DNA from: Acidipila rosea
GTDB lineage: Bacteria > Acidobacteriota > Terriglobia > Terriglobales > Acidobacteriaceae
Length of the DNA stretch: 64,000 nucleotides
Direction: 5' to 3'
Assembly (NCBI RefSeq): GCF_004339725.1
Contig: NZ_SMGK01000002.1
Location: 124,001 to 188,000 of the forward strand
Made by a program: the position numbers and the translations under genes. Below the pieces are notes generated by a model. It was given only the letters and a program-made list of their open reading frames with translations, did not search any database and was not told the DNA's origin. Shown piece after piece: positions 37,852-47,517 of this stretch. Within the stretch, counting starts at the first letter, position 1, and every line of letters starts with the position of its first letter.

Positions 37852-38139
37852 TTAACTGGCTACCAGGTCGAGCAGCGTCGACCGGACAGGGGCAGCCTCC
37901 TGCCAGCGCCTCAACGGCCGTGGCAGCTCCACAGGCGCAACGGATTTAAGACGCAACTGCTCGCCAGCCGGACGCCATGTCTGCACTACGTAAAGCTCAG
38001 TGCACGCGGCACAAAGCCAGATAGGACGCTGCCGCTCTGAGCCGCCGCCAGCCTGCTGCTTCGCCTCGTTGATCCAGTGCAGGCTACCGCTCCTGAAGTA
38101 GATAGCCTGAGCAGCACAGTGTGGATTCGCACAAATCAC
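37852..38139 (-). CDS. Small zinc-ribbon-like hypothetical protein
   Basis: 95 residues from GTG 38139, with a strong GGAGGTGA ribosome site just before it. Two cysteine pairs, C-x4-C near the start (ICANPHC) and C-x2-C at about 43-46 (WLCAACTELY), suggest a zinc-binding knuckle; the C-terminal half is basic and Pro/Leu-rich. No family recognised. It sits between the Crp/Fnr gene and a universal stress protein on the same strand, 32 bp after the latter, so it is probably co-transcribed with that stress protein and may belong to the same response. Confidence 0.6.
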   Translation of the reverse strand: MICANPHCAAQAIYFRSGSLHWINEAKQQAGGGSERQRPIWLCAACTELYVVQTWRPAGEQLRLKSVAPVELPRPLRRWQEAAPVRSTLLDLVAS

Positions 38140-38171
38140 AACTCACCTCCGTGAGCATTCTGGCCTGCCCT

Positions 38172-39125
38172 TTATCCGAGGACGCAGGCGTGCTGTTCTG
38201 GTTGGCTTGTCATCATGCTGTAACCTGCGGGCACGCGGAATGAGAGCACAGGACAGGTGGCGGCGGCCATGATCGCATAGGCTGTTTTGCCGCCGCTGTG
38301 ACCCGGCCAGAAAGACTGGGCAGGATGAACGCCCATTACGATCAGGTCTGCGGAGGTGTCCTTTGCACAGCGCAATATCTCTTCCTCCAGATTGCCTGCT
38401 GCAATCCTGGTGCGCACCGGCGACCAAAGGTCTCCACGCATAGCGGGCAGGAGCGACTCCAGCCGCTCGAAGCTGTAGTCGGGATCGAGATAGGGTTCAA
38501 CCGCTGTTTCCTCGCGCAGGACATAGAGCATGGTCAGCTCGGCGCGGCTGTCCTGCGCCAGATCGAGCGCAAGATGAGCTGTTGCATCACAGTCCGGACC
38601 CAAGCCGGTCGGATGCAGGATGCGATGGAGGCCGGCGTTCGAAACTCCCGCACAGCGCGGACCAATGGTGCAGACGGGCACATCCAGATGCTGGAGCAAC
38701 TGGAGCGTGACGGAACCCAGAGCCAGGCGCTTGATTCCACGTCGGCCATGGGTGCGGGCCAGCACCCGTCCGGCATCAGTCTCATGGACGACCTCGGCGA
38801 TGACATCTGCAGCGAAGCCGTGGCGCACGGCCGTGGAGCAGGACACGCCCTGCTGCTCAACCTGATGGCTGATCTCCAGCATACGCAGGCGTGCATCGCG
38901 CGAAGCCTTGAGAGGATCGGGGCCGGGGATCATGCCCGATTCCGGATCATAAGTCATCTCCGGGGCAATGGCATGGACAATCTTCAACACTGCATGCGCT
39001 GTTTTGGCCTGGGCAATCGCGTGGGGCAGCAGTTCGGCCATGTCCGTAAGATCAGTGGCTACAACGATGGTGTCCGGGGCCGCAAAGAGGCTGGTGTTGA
39101 AGTCTGCTTGATTGGTCATGCTCAT
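38172..39125 (-). CDS. Tandem universal stress protein (UspA family)
   Basis: 317 residues, two Usp domains (about 18-150 and 165-300). Domain 1 opens DTIVVATDLTDMAELLPHAI and keeps a RTHGRRGIKRLALGSVTLQLL loop; domain 2 contains LIVMGVHPAQSFWPGHSGGKTAYAIM, an altered nucleotide loop. Start at ATG 39125 behind AAGGAGAG. A perfect 22-bp palindrome of CRP type lies 80 bp upstream, between this gene and cydB, so it can be transcribed independently of cydAB. Likely a stress-survival protein of the same regulon. Confidence 0.87.
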   Translation of the reverse strand: MSMTNQADFNTSLFAAPDTIVVATDLTDMAELLPHAIAQAKTAHAVLKIVHAIAPEMTYDPESGMIPGPDPLKASRDARLRMLEISHQVEQQGVSCSTAVRHGFAADVIAEVVHETDAGRVLARTHGRRGIKRLALGSVTLQLLQHLDVPVCTIGPRCAGVSNAGLHRILHPTGLGPDCDATAHLALDLAQDSRAELTMLYVLREETAVEPYLDPDYSFERLESLLPAMRGDLWSPVRTRIAAGNLEEEILRCAKDTSADLIVMGVHPAQSFWPGHSGGKTAYAIMAAATCPVLSFRVPAGYSMMTSQPEQHACVLG

Positions 39126-39193
39126 CGATCTCTCTCCTTACGGTCTACTGTCTCTCCGAAAGGAGCGGGCCTGCAGTGTTGTGCGATACATAG

Positions 39194-39215
39194 CTGTGTG
39201 ATGGCCATCACACAG
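39194..39215. promoter_or_regulatory. Perfect 22-bp CRP-type palindrome upstream of the USP gene
   Basis: CTGTGTGATGG followed by its exact reverse complement CCATCACACAG, giving TGTGA-N6-TCACA at 39197-39212. This is the most symmetrical of the four sites. It lies between the cydB stop and the USP start codon (centre 80 bp from the ATG); a TATGTA element follows it on the minus strand. Confidence 0.75.
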
Positions 39216-39225
39216 CCGGGCGCAA

Positions 39226-40269
39226 TCAGTGTCCGTAACCAGCCCCCTCCGTAACTTTTCCGCGGAACAACCAGTAAGACGTGACGAAATAGAGCGTTGC
39301 CAGGAGCATGCCAAAGATCCACCACGCCAGACCGACGTGAACGGAATGGCTGCCGGCGAGCGCCTCTGCAACCGTAATGCTCTGTGCAGGCGAGATGGAG
39401 GAGGGAAGCAGCGTCGGGTAGAGCCCCGCAGCGGCACCCACGAGCATGACCGCCAAGTAGAGACAGGAGGACAGAAAGGCGTGGAGCTCTTTTCCTCGGG
39501 CACGAAAGAAGGCCGCAGAGCCGAGCGACAGAGCCACCATCACGGGAATGACGAAGAGCGCCGGGTAGGAGCGGTAGTTTGCCAGTGAGGAAGGGCGCGC
39601 CGCAACCGTTGCCGGCAGGCTGATGATCGTGACCAGCGCGACTGCGGGCCACAGGCGGCGAGCGGCCAGCGTGGCACGCGAGCCCAGCGATCCGGTTGTC
39701 TTGAGCGCGATCCAGAGAGCGCCGTGATGGGCAAGCGCCACCAGGGCGACCACCCCGCCCAGGACCGTGTACCAGTCGAGAATGCCGGGTGACGGGCCGA
39801 CCCGCCAGTTGGTCCAGAGTGGCAGAAAGAAATAGCGGTCAGCGCCAAGCGGCACGCCGCGAATAACATTCGCCAGAGCGGCGCCGTAGAAGATGGCAAG
39901 CAGGGCACTGGCGACAAAGAAAATGCCGTCGAAGAAGGTGCGCCAGACGGCGTTCTCCATGTGGCTGCGCAACTCGATGCCGAGACCGCGCAGAATGAGC
40001 AGCCAGAGCACGATCATCAGCGGCAGATAGAAGCCACTGAAGGCCGAGGCGTAAAGCAGCGGAAAGGCAAAGAACAAGGTGCCGCCGCCAGCCAGCAGCC
40101 ACACTTCGTTTCCGTCCCAGACCGGCCCGATGGAATGGATTGCCGTTCTGCGCTCCTCATCAGTCCGCGCGAGAAAGGGATAGAGAATTCCTACTCCGAG
40201 GTCGAAGCCGTCCAACACAACATACGCAGCCAGCATGACCGCAACGATCCAGAACCAGATTGCACCCAT
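39226..40269 (-). CDS. cydB: Cytochrome bd ubiquinol oxidase subunit II (cydB)
   Basis: 347-residue, about nine-helix membrane subunit of the bd-type oxidase, which oxidises quinol and reduces oxygen with high affinity without pumping protons. Family segments: YVVLDGFDLGVGILYPFLARTDEERR, IGPVWDGNEVWLLAGGGTLFFAFPLLYA and the C-terminal WWIFGMLLATLYFVTSYWLFRGKV. It follows cydA by 25 bp in the usual order. No small cydX gene is visible after it. Regulated with cydA, probably through the palindrome upstream of cydA. Confidence 0.93.
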   Translation of the reverse strand: MGAIWFWIVAVMLAAYVVLDGFDLGVGILYPFLARTDEERRTAIHSIGPVWDGNEVWLLAGGGTLFFAFPLLYASAFSGFYLPLMIVLWLLILRGLGIELRSHMENAVWRTFFDGIFFVASALLAIFYGAALANVIRGVPLGADRYFFLPLWTNWRVGPSPGILDWYTVLGGVVALVALAHHGALWIALKTTGSLGSRATLAARRLWPAVALVTIISLPATVAARPSSLANYRSYPALFVIPVMVALSLGSAAFFRARGKELHAFLSSCLYLAVMLVGAAAGLYPTLLPSSISPAQSITVAEALAGSHSVHVGLAWWIFGMLLATLYFVTSYWLFRGKVTEGAGYGH

Positions 40270-40294
40270 TCTTTGTCTCTCCTGACGGCTTCGT

Positions 40295-41650
<1,356 letters not shown>

Positions 41651-41676
41651 CTTACTCGACTTCAGCAGCCAAGCTG

Positions 41677-41692
41677 TGTGACCTTCATCACA
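41677..41692. promoter_or_regulatory. CRP-type palindrome at the cydA promoter
   Basis: TGTGACCTTCATCACA: both half-sites are perfect. Its centre is 34 bp upstream of the cydA ATG, and a TAAGAT element (41658-41663, minus strand) follows. If TAAGAT is the -10 element the site covers the -35 region, so repression or a close-range activation mode are both possible. Confidence 0.7.
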
Positions 41693-41703
41693 ACCCGCCC
41701 GAC

Positions 41704-42147
41704 TTAAGTCTGCTTGGGCGCCCTGATCACCATGACAGGACAGTGAGCATTCTGGAGGACGCCCTGGGCGACACTGCCGAGAAGAAGGTTGCCGACCGTG
41801 CCGCGACCATGAGTACCGATCACGATCAGATCCGCCGGCCAGTTCCGGGCGGCTACGACAATGCTGGCGGCGGGTTTGCCGGTCTCCAGAAATTCAAGGG
41901 CCGGAGGCGTCGCCGCAGCCCGTTCGCAAAATGCCCGAAGAAGATTTCTGGCGTCCGTCTGAGCCATGGCTAGCCAGCGATCGGGCGAAACGCCGGAGTC
42001 CGTGGCAGTCTGGGCAACGGCAGGATCGACGACGGTGACAAACGCAACCTCGGCTCCGAGTTGGCGTGCCAGTTCCAGGCCAGTGTTCGCAGCGTGTGCC
42101 GCGAAGGTGCTTTCATCCACGGCAATGAGGATTCGCTTAAAGCTCAT
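41704..42147 (-). CDS. Single-domain universal stress protein
   Basis: 147 residues, one Usp domain. It keeps the full ATP-binding pattern: ILIAVDES at the start and G-x2-G-x9-GS in GTHGRGTVGNLLLGSVAQGV, with a terminal HCPVMVI strand. Unlike the two tandem relatives in this block it should bind ATP. It lies 53 bp upstream of cydA on the same strand, and the palindrome lies between them, so cydA probably has its own promoter. No palindrome is seen before this gene. Confidence 0.88.
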   Translation of the reverse strand: MSFKRILIAVDESTFAAHAANTGLELARQLGAEVAFVTVVDPAVAQTATDSGVSPDRWLAMAQTDARNLLRAFCERAAATPPALEFLETGKPAASIVVAARNWPADLIVIGTHGRGTVGNLLLGSVAQGVLQNAHCPVMVIRAPKQT

Positions 42148-42354
42148 AGGTGCATTCTCCTTGATGGCGCCAGGCTGGAGGGCCGGGAACTCTCAGGTAT
42201 TTCATCATAAGCAGGAATTGGGAGTTGGGTCAGGCTGAGGTAGCGGGGATGCCCACGCCCTAACTTAACAGAATATACGTTATCGGACATAATCCATTAT
42301 CAGATCGAATGTGCAGTGCTGTCCCTTTAATCCCCACACTTGATCCATTCTCGT

Positions 42355-42741
42355 CTATTTGTGTGCAGGCGTGGCAGGAGCGGTTGGCTCGTTGAGCGTG
42401 TAGATGACCTCACCGGGACGGGTGTAGTGCAGGCGCTCACGGGCTTCGTGTTCGATGGCGTCAGGGTCGTTCTTGAGGTGCTCTACATGACCCTGCAGGC
42501 GTGTGTTCTCGGCCTGCAGTTCTTGGATCTGGTGCTGCAGGGTTCGATCTTCACTACGCTTCTGCTGGTAGGCTGTAAGCCCGTTTTCGCCAAAGATGAC
42601 GTGATAGCCGAAAAACAGCGACACTACGATGGCCGCAATGGTTGCAAAGCGGCGACGCAGCCGATAGGCTACGCTGGCGGCCTTGGAGGCCGCCGGTAGC
42701 GGTAGCTTCTGCTGCGTCGGATTGTCGCTGCTCTTTTTCAT
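42355..42741 (-). CDS. ftsB: FtsB/DivIC-type septum formation protein
   Basis: 128 residues. A short basic cytoplasmic N-terminus is followed by one membrane helix (about 33-51, FATIAAIVVSLFFGYHVIF), a coiled coil (about 55-90, RTLQHQIQELQAENTRLQGH) and the DivIC signature DPDAIEHEARERLHYTRPGEVIY. It bridges FtsL and FtsQ in the division complex. It follows the phosphohexomutase by 9 bp. The typical acidobacterial length is similar. The symbol is by family; DivIC and FtsB are the same group. Confidence 0.88.
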   Translation of the reverse strand: MKKSSDNPTQQKLPLPAASKAASVAYRLRRRFATIAAIVVSLFFGYHVIFGENGLTAYQQKRSEDRTLQHQIQELQAENTRLQGHVEHLKNDPDAIEHEARERLHYTRPGEVIYTLNEPTAPATPAHK

Positions 42742-42750
42742 CCAGCGCTA

Positions 42751-44151
42751 CTATGCGAGTACCCAGTCCTTTGCTGCCTTGCTCAGCTTTTCCATGTCGT
42801 CCTCTGAGCGAGCTTCCGTGTAGACACGGACCACCGGCTCCGTCCCGCTCAGCCTGTAGCAGACCCAGGAACCGTCTTCGAGCAGGAGCTTGAGACCGTC
42901 GGTTCTGACTACAGAGGAAACCTTGCGTCCGCCCAGTTCGTGCGGATCGCTCTTTACTTTTTCAGTGAACTTGGTCTTCACCTCCGGCGTCAAGCGGAAG
43001 TTCTCACGATTTGGATAAAAGGAACCAACCTTGGCAAATAGTTCCTTTAATTGCACCCCCAAAGATTTGCCCCGGACGGCCATCATCTCCGTCACCAGCA
43101 GGCCTGCGAGGACTCCGTCCTTCTCAGGAACGTGGCCACGGATAGTGAGACCGGCGCTCTCCTCGCCACCGATGGCGATCTTGTCCTGGTTGATGAGTTC
43201 GCCGATGTACTTGAAGCCAACGGGGGTTTCATAAAGTTTAACTTTATGAAAGTCTGCCAATGCATTGACCAGGTTGGTAGTTGCTACAGACTTGGCTACG
43301 CCGTTGCGCCAGCCGCGCGTCTCCACCAGATAGTCGAAGAGGAGCGCAATAATGTAGTTCGGCTGGATGAAAGTTCCGTCCCCGTCGACGATGCCGAAGC
43401 GGTCTGCGTCTCCATCCGTCGCAATGCCGATGGCTGCCCCTGTCTCCTTCATCTTTTCCTTGCAGGCGCCCAGCAGATGGTCATCCGGCTCAGGAGCATG
43501 GCCGCCAAAGAGCACGTCGCGATAATCATGAACAGTCGCTGTTTCTATGCCGTGCTCGCGCAGGATGTGACAACTGTACCCGCGGGCCGCTCCCCAGAAG
43601 GGATCGAATACTACCTTGATGCCGGACTTTTTGATCGCCGGGAAATCGATGAGTTCGCCCAGACGCGCGAGGTACTCCGGCTTGACGTCGATCTCTTCGT
43701 ACTTCTCCTGTTTCGTGCTGGCTGCCGGGACCTGATCCCCAAGCGCGGCGATGGCTGCTTCAATCTTGCCGGTGACCTCGGGCAGTGCTGGAGCTCCGTC
43801 GGGAGTGGAGAACTTGATGCCGTTGTACTCCGGCGGATTGTGCGAGGCGGTGAAGTTGATTGCGCCGCTCGCCTTGCGCTGACGCACAGCATAAGCAATG
43901 GCCGGGGTGGGCGCGGGATCAGAGATGATAACCGGCGTTACTCCGTTCGCCGACAGCATGGATGCGGCTTCTGCCACGAAAGACTCGCCCAGGAAGCGCG
44001 GATCGCGCCCGATGAGCACGCGATGCGGAGCGGGCTGGGTAGCTATATATTTCGCGATGCCGGTGGTGGCGCGGCGGATGTTGGCGATCGTGAATTCATC
44101 GGCGACGATAGCGCGCCAGCCGGAGGTACCAAACTTGATCTGAGTGGACAT
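42751..44151 (-). CDS. Phosphoglucomutase/phosphomannomutase family protein
   Basis: 466 residues from ATG 44151 (the frame extends 26 codons upstream, overlapping the divergent cutA region). Four-domain alpha-D-phosphohexomutase: IKFGTSGWRAI opening, active-site phosphoserine loop TASHNPPEYNGIKF, metal loop ATDGDADRFG, sugar loop GGEESAGLT, and phosphate-binding RLSGTEPVVRVY near the C-terminus. Interconverts hexose 1- and 6-phosphates; glucose, mannose and glucosamine cannot be separated by eye, so no symbol is given. Operon with ftsB downstream. Confidence 0.9.
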   Translation of the reverse strand: MSTQIKFGTSGWRAIVADEFTIANIRRATTGIAKYIATQPAPHRVLIGRDPRFLGESFVAEAASMLSANGVTPVIISDPAPTPAIAYAVRQRKASGAINFTASHNPPEYNGIKFSTPDGAPALPEVTGKIEAAIAALGDQVPAASTKQEKYEEIDVKPEYLARLGELIDFPAIKKSGIKVVFDPFWGAARGYSCHILREHGIETATVHDYRDVLFGGHAPEPDDHLLGACKEKMKETGAAIGIATDGDADRFGIVDGDGTFIQPNYIIALLFDYLVETRGWRNGVAKSVATTNLVNALADFHKVKLYETPVGFKYIGELINQDKIAIGGEESAGLTIRGHVPEKDGVLAGLLVTEMMAVRGKSLGVQLKELFAKVGSFYPNRENFRLTPEVKTKFTEKVKSDPHELGGRKVSSVVRTDGLKLLLEDGSWVCYRLSGTEPVVRVYTEARSEDDMEKLSKAAKDWVLA

Positions 44152-44251
44152 TTTCTTCCGCAATCCTTGCCTGATTTTTCTTAGGTTTTTTACCTGCTCT
44201 ATGATGCAGGAAAGCAGTAGCCAAATCATCTTACTCGCTGTGCAGGCACCG

Positions 44252-44587
44252 ATGTCTATTCAGGAAGCGACTGATATTCGACTTGTATTGACGACCGCGG
44301 AGACCCTGGAGGACGGACGGCGGATCGCTGCAGCGCTGGTGGAGCGACGACTGGCGGCGTGCGTGAACATCATGGGCGCAGTGAATTCGATTTATCGATG
44401 GCGCGACAAAGTGGAACACGCTGAAGAGGTCCTGCTGCTGATAAAGACTGGGGTCCATCAACTTGAAAAGCTCGAAGAGGCTTTCGGCGAGTTGCATCCT
44501 TATGAGGTTCCGGAACTCCTCGTGCTCGGGCCGGAAAGCGGCGGGGAGAGATACCTGAACTGGCTGCGCGAATCGCTCGGAGATTAA
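44252..44587 (+). CDS. cutA: Divalent-cation tolerance protein CutA
   Basis: 111 residues from ATG 44252; ATGs at 44201 and 44204 are in frame but would add an atypical N-terminus. CutA1 trimer-forming protein: IRLVLTTAETLEDGRRIAAALVERRLAACVNIM, SIYRWRDKVEHAEEVLLLIKT and HPYEVPELLVL are the family signatures. It was linked to copper tolerance in E. coli; its real role is uncertain. Divergent from the phosphohexomutase. Confidence 0.93.
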   Translation: MSIQEATDIRLVLTTAETLEDGRRIAAALVERRLAACVNIMGAVNSIYRWRDKVEHAEEVLLLIKTGVHQLEKLEEAFGELHPYEVPELLVLGPESGGERYLNWLRESLGD

Positions 44588-44601
44588 CGCCCACCTTTGC
44601 T

Positions 44602-44790
44602 ATGCTAACTGTTGCCGCCATGCGCGCTCTCTATGCCGCTTTCGTCCTGAGCTCCGCTGTCCTGCTCTGGACAGCTATTGCTGTAGCCCGTCTTATTCGA
44701 CGGCACTCAGCTGAGCGCATACGGCAGATGGAAGTCACTGAAGATGCAGCCGCAGCCAGCGGTCATAACGATAAGACGGAGAAAGTATGA
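44602..44790 (+). CDS. Small single-helix membrane protein
   Basis: 62 residues: one membrane helix (about 8-32, RALYAAFVLSSAVLLWTAIAVA) followed by a basic stretch (RLIRRHSAERIRQME) and an acidic tail. Its stop overlaps the start of bioY (ATGA), so translation is coupled. No family recognised and no clear ribosome site upstream. It lies 15 bp after cutA. It may be a small partner of the biotin transporter or simply a translation-coupling leader. Confidence 0.55.
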   Translation: MLTVAAMRALYAAFVLSSAVLLWTAIAVARLIRRHSAERIRQMEVTEDAAAASGHNDKTEKV

Positions 44791-45374
44791 CGAGTCAGAG
44801 CACCGCAACCACTTCCGCTAGTTTTTCCGCCAGCCGCGCCGGCCTGAACTCCTGGCAAAAGGCGATTGCCATTGCCGCGGGCAGCCTGCTCACCGCTCTT
44901 TGCGCTCATGTTTCGATTCCCCTCTTCTTTACGCCTGTTCCGCTGACGCTGCAGCCGTTTCCAATCCTGCTGCTGGGGCTGCTGCTTGGACCTTCGGCCG
45001 CTTTCCTGAGCCTGGCGCTCTACCTGCTGGAAGGAGCCGCGGGACTGCCGGTCTTTACTCCAGGTGCGGGCGGAATGATCCAATTGCTCGGCCCGACGGG
45101 CGGATACCTGCTCGCCTATCCCTTTGCAGCGGCCGCTACTGGATGGCTGCGCACCAAGCTGGGTCCTGCGTTCGCCGGCTCGCTTGCGGCGGCAGCTCTG
45201 GGCAGCATAATCGTCCTGGGCGCCGGTGCGATGTGGCTGGGCACAGTAACCCATCTCGGCATGGCGAAGGTTTGGACCATGTCTATTCTTCCCTTCCTGC
45301 CGGGCGACGCGCTCAAGGCTGCGGCCGCAGCCGGGATTGCAGCAGGATGGACACGCTGGCGCAGAGTAAATTAG
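44787..45374 (+). CDS. bioY: Biotin transporter BioY (ECF substrate-binding subunit)
   Basis: 195-residue membrane protein with about six helices. The BioY signature is present: HVSIPLFFTPVPLTLQPFPI and the GAAGLPVFTPGAGGMIQLLGPTGGYLLAYP stretch, which bind biotin. The BioY subunit captures biotin and normally works with an ECF ATPase/T-subunit module, not present here; some BioY proteins function alone. The first 30 residues are a Ser/Thr-rich extension. Upstream small membrane protein is translationally coupled. Confidence 0.92.
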   Translation: MTSQSTATTSASFSASRAGLNSWQKAIAIAAGSLLTALCAHVSIPLFFTPVPLTLQPFPILLLGLLLGPSAAFLSLALYLLEGAAGLPVFTPGAGGMIQLLGPTGGYLLAYPFAAAATGWLRTKLGPAFAGSLAAAALGSIIVLGAGAMWLGTVTHLGMAKVWTMSILPFLPGDALKAAAAAGIAAGWTRWRRVN

Positions 45375-45476
45375 CGGAGGCGAACAGGACTGCAGGACTT
45401 TCCCCGGGTTCCCCCGAATTAACGATAAGTTTACAGATTGATTTGTTCACGGTAATAGCAGAAAGGAAATCTCCTA

Positions 45477-46352
45477 GTGACTGCCTCAGCTTCAACAGAA
45501 CCAGCCAACTCGACACACCAGCGCGAAATCACCATTGCGCATAGTCCGGACTCAGACGACGCCTTTATGTTCTATGGCCTGGCCACGAATAAAGTGCGCG
45601 TTGCCGGATATAAATTCACGCATCAGCTTTGCGATATCGAAAAGCTGAATCAGCGGGCAATCAATGAGGCTTTCTTCGATGTAACGGCAATTTCATTCCA
45701 CGCTTATCCGTATATTCAGGACAAGTACACGCTGATGGCTTGCGGCGGATCGGTAGGCGAGGGCTATGGCCCGATGATCGTCTCCAGTCAGCGCTTTACA
45801 CCCACCGAGATCAAGAAGATCAAGGTCGCGGTGCCGGGCATGCTGACCACTGCATACCTGACGCTGAAGCTTTTTGCCCCGGAGATTGAGACGGAAGTAG
45901 TTCCTTTTGATCGCATCATTCCCGAGGTGATCGCGGGCAACTACCAGGCTGGGCTGATTATCCACGAAGGGCAGCTGACCTACTCCCACAGCGGCCTGCA
46001 CAAAGTCATCGATCTGGGCCAGTGGTGGCGCGAGGAGACGGGGCTGCCATTGCCGCTGGGTGGCAATGCTATCCGCCGCTCGCTTGGCGAAGACGTGATG
46101 CTGAAGGTGACGCATGCGCTGCGCGACAGCATCCAGCATGGGTTGGATCATCGCGAAGAGGCCCTGCAGTATGCCATGCAGTTTGCGCGTGACCTCGAGC
46201 CGGACATGGCCAACAAGTTCGTCGGCATGTATGTGAACGAACGCACTCTGAGCTATGGCGCGGATGGACGTGAAGCGATCCGCAAACTGCTGGACCTCGG
46301 TTACGAGAGAGGCATTATTCCGCACCCTGTCAAGGTGGATTTCGTCGGCTAA
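45477..46352 (+). CDS. mqnD: 1,4-dihydroxy-6-naphthoate synthase-like protein (MqnD)
   Basis: 291 residues from GTG 45477, behind GAAAGGAAA. Periplasmic-binding-protein fold without a signal peptide, as usual for MqnA/MqnD. Segments: ITIAHSPDSDDAFMFYGL, LCDIEKLNQRAINEAFFDVT, GEGYGPMIVSS, LIIHEGQLTYSHSGLHKVID and GLPLPLGGNAIRR. It converts cyclic dehypoxanthine futalosine to dihydroxy-naphthoate in the futalosine route to menaquinone. The quinol fits the cytochrome bd oxidase encoded earlier. Overlaps the next gene (TAATG). Confidence 0.85.
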   Translation: MTASASTEPANSTHQREITIAHSPDSDDAFMFYGLATNKVRVAGYKFTHQLCDIEKLNQRAINEAFFDVTAISFHAYPYIQDKYTLMACGGSVGEGYGPMIVSSQRFTPTEIKKIKVAVPGMLTTAYLTLKLFAPEIETEVVPFDRIIPEVIAGNYQAGLIIHEGQLTYSHSGLHKVIDLGQWWREETGLPLPLGGNAIRRSLGEDVMLKVTHALRDSIQHGLDHREEALQYAMQFARDLEPDMANKFVGMYVNERTLSYGADGREAIRKLLDLGYERGIIPHPVKVDFVG

Positions 46353-46846
46353 TGACGGCGCTTACGGTAGATGAGTTAATGGCCTGGGTCGAGCGGACCT
46401 CGGCGGGATGGCGTAGTTTGCTCAACCAGCATCCTGAAGCTCTCGCGATCGAGTGCGACATCATGGCCACCGGCTCCATCGCCAGGCTGCTGCAACACAT
46501 TGTCGCGGTTGAACTCCGGTATGCCCAGCGCCTGGCTGGCATGCCGGAGAGCCACTATGAAGAAACCGCCTTTGGAACGGCGGAAGAGATCTATTCAACC
46601 CATGAGCAGGCGATGAAGATGCTTCGGCAGCTTATCGTCACCCCGGAGTTCAACTGGGAGCAGCCTGTTACCTTTGCCACACGAAGCGCGGGAACGGTTA
46701 AAGCATCGCGCCGGACAGTGCTGGTTCACACGCTGATGCACTCCATCAGGCACTATGCGCAACTTGGGACGCTGGTCAGGCAGCATGGCATCAAGCCCGA
46801 TTGGCCGATGGACTACCTCTTCATGGGGGCGCAACCGGCGAGCTGA
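46352..46846 (+). CDS. DinB-family protein
   Basis: 164-residue four-helix-bundle protein of the DinB/YfiT type. Metal-ligand-type histidines are seen in LLQHIVAVE and in HSIRHYAQLG, matching the three-histidine pattern (one more in VHTLMH). The family contains thiol transferases and hydrolases, often for low-molecular-weight thiols; activity here is unknown. Start ATG 46352 overlaps the mqnD stop, indicating coupled translation. Confidence 0.85.
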   Translation: MTALTVDELMAWVERTSAGWRSLLNQHPEALAIECDIMATGSIARLLQHIVAVELRYAQRLAGMPESHYEETAFGTAEEIYSTHEQAMKMLRQLIVTPEFNWEQPVTFATRSAGTVKASRRTVLVHTLMHSIRHYAQLGTLVRQHGIKPDWPMDYLFMGAQPAS

Positions 46847-46871
46847 GCCACTGCAGGCTACAGCTTACAGC

Positions 46872-47426
46872 TCAGTTCCCTTCTCCGGGCTTGGTCGGCT
46901 CCAGTTGCAGCGCATTGTTGAAGCGGTTGAAGTAGTTGAAGAGCCCGATGGCGGCCATCAGTTCCACAATCTCACCCTCATCATAAAACTCACGCAGGTG
47001 GGCAAAATCCTCATCCGGAATGTTGTTCGCGTCCAGGGTCATCTTTTCCGCGAGGCTGAGCGCCGCCTTCTCAGCTGGCGAGAAGTCCGCGCGTGAGGCA
47101 TAGTCGGCAAGGTTGTCTATCTGGTCGCGTGTCCAGCCGAGTTTGGCGGCGATCTGGGTGTGCGAGCCGAGGCAATACTCGCAACGGTTCAACTGCGAGG
47201 TCCGGACGATCAGCAACTCTTTCAGCCTTGTGGGAACAGTACCAGTGTTCAGGATCGCTTCAAAATGGGCGATCATGGTCTCGAAGATCTCAGGGCGATG
47301 CGCCATCGTGCGGAACATATTGGGAACATTGCCGCGGGTGCGCATGTAGCGCTCATAGATGGCTGCCGTTCCTTCGGAGACTTCGCCGCGACCAAGGCGG
47401 GAGATGCGCGGTGCAGTTTTCAGCAT
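46872..47426 (-). CDS. AhpD-like / carboxymuconolactone decarboxylase family protein
   Basis: 184 residues from ATG 47426 (a TTG 27 bp upstream is in frame). Alkylhydroperoxidase D-like helical fold with the redox motif C-E-Y-C-x3-H (CEYCLGSHT), preceded by KELLIVRTSQLNR and followed by SPAEKAALSLAEKMTLD. The glutamate and histidine of the AhpD relay are present, so peroxidase-type chemistry is plausible. Convergent with the DinB gene, divergent from the lipoprotein gene. Confidence 0.85.
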   Translation of the reverse strand: MLKTAPRISRLGRGEVSEGTAAIYERYMRTRGNVPNMFRTMAHRPEIFETMIAHFEAILNTGTVPTRLKELLIVRTSQLNRCEYCLGSHTQIAAKLGWTRDQIDNLADYASRADFSPAEKAALSLAEKMTLDANNIPDEDFAHLREFYDEGEIVELMAAIGLFNYFNRFNNALQLEPTKPGEGN

Positions 47427-47517
47427 GATGACCCTGCTTTCTCTGGACTTCAATCGAGATGTTTCTCAAGCTGCTCTATAGAGTAATTTGATTGGTATGC
47501 ACTTTGAAAGACCAGCC

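Noticed and set aside
43051-44184. 377-codon plus-strand frame opposite the phosphohexomutase
   Set aside because: Shadow; the minus-strand gene has all family motifs.
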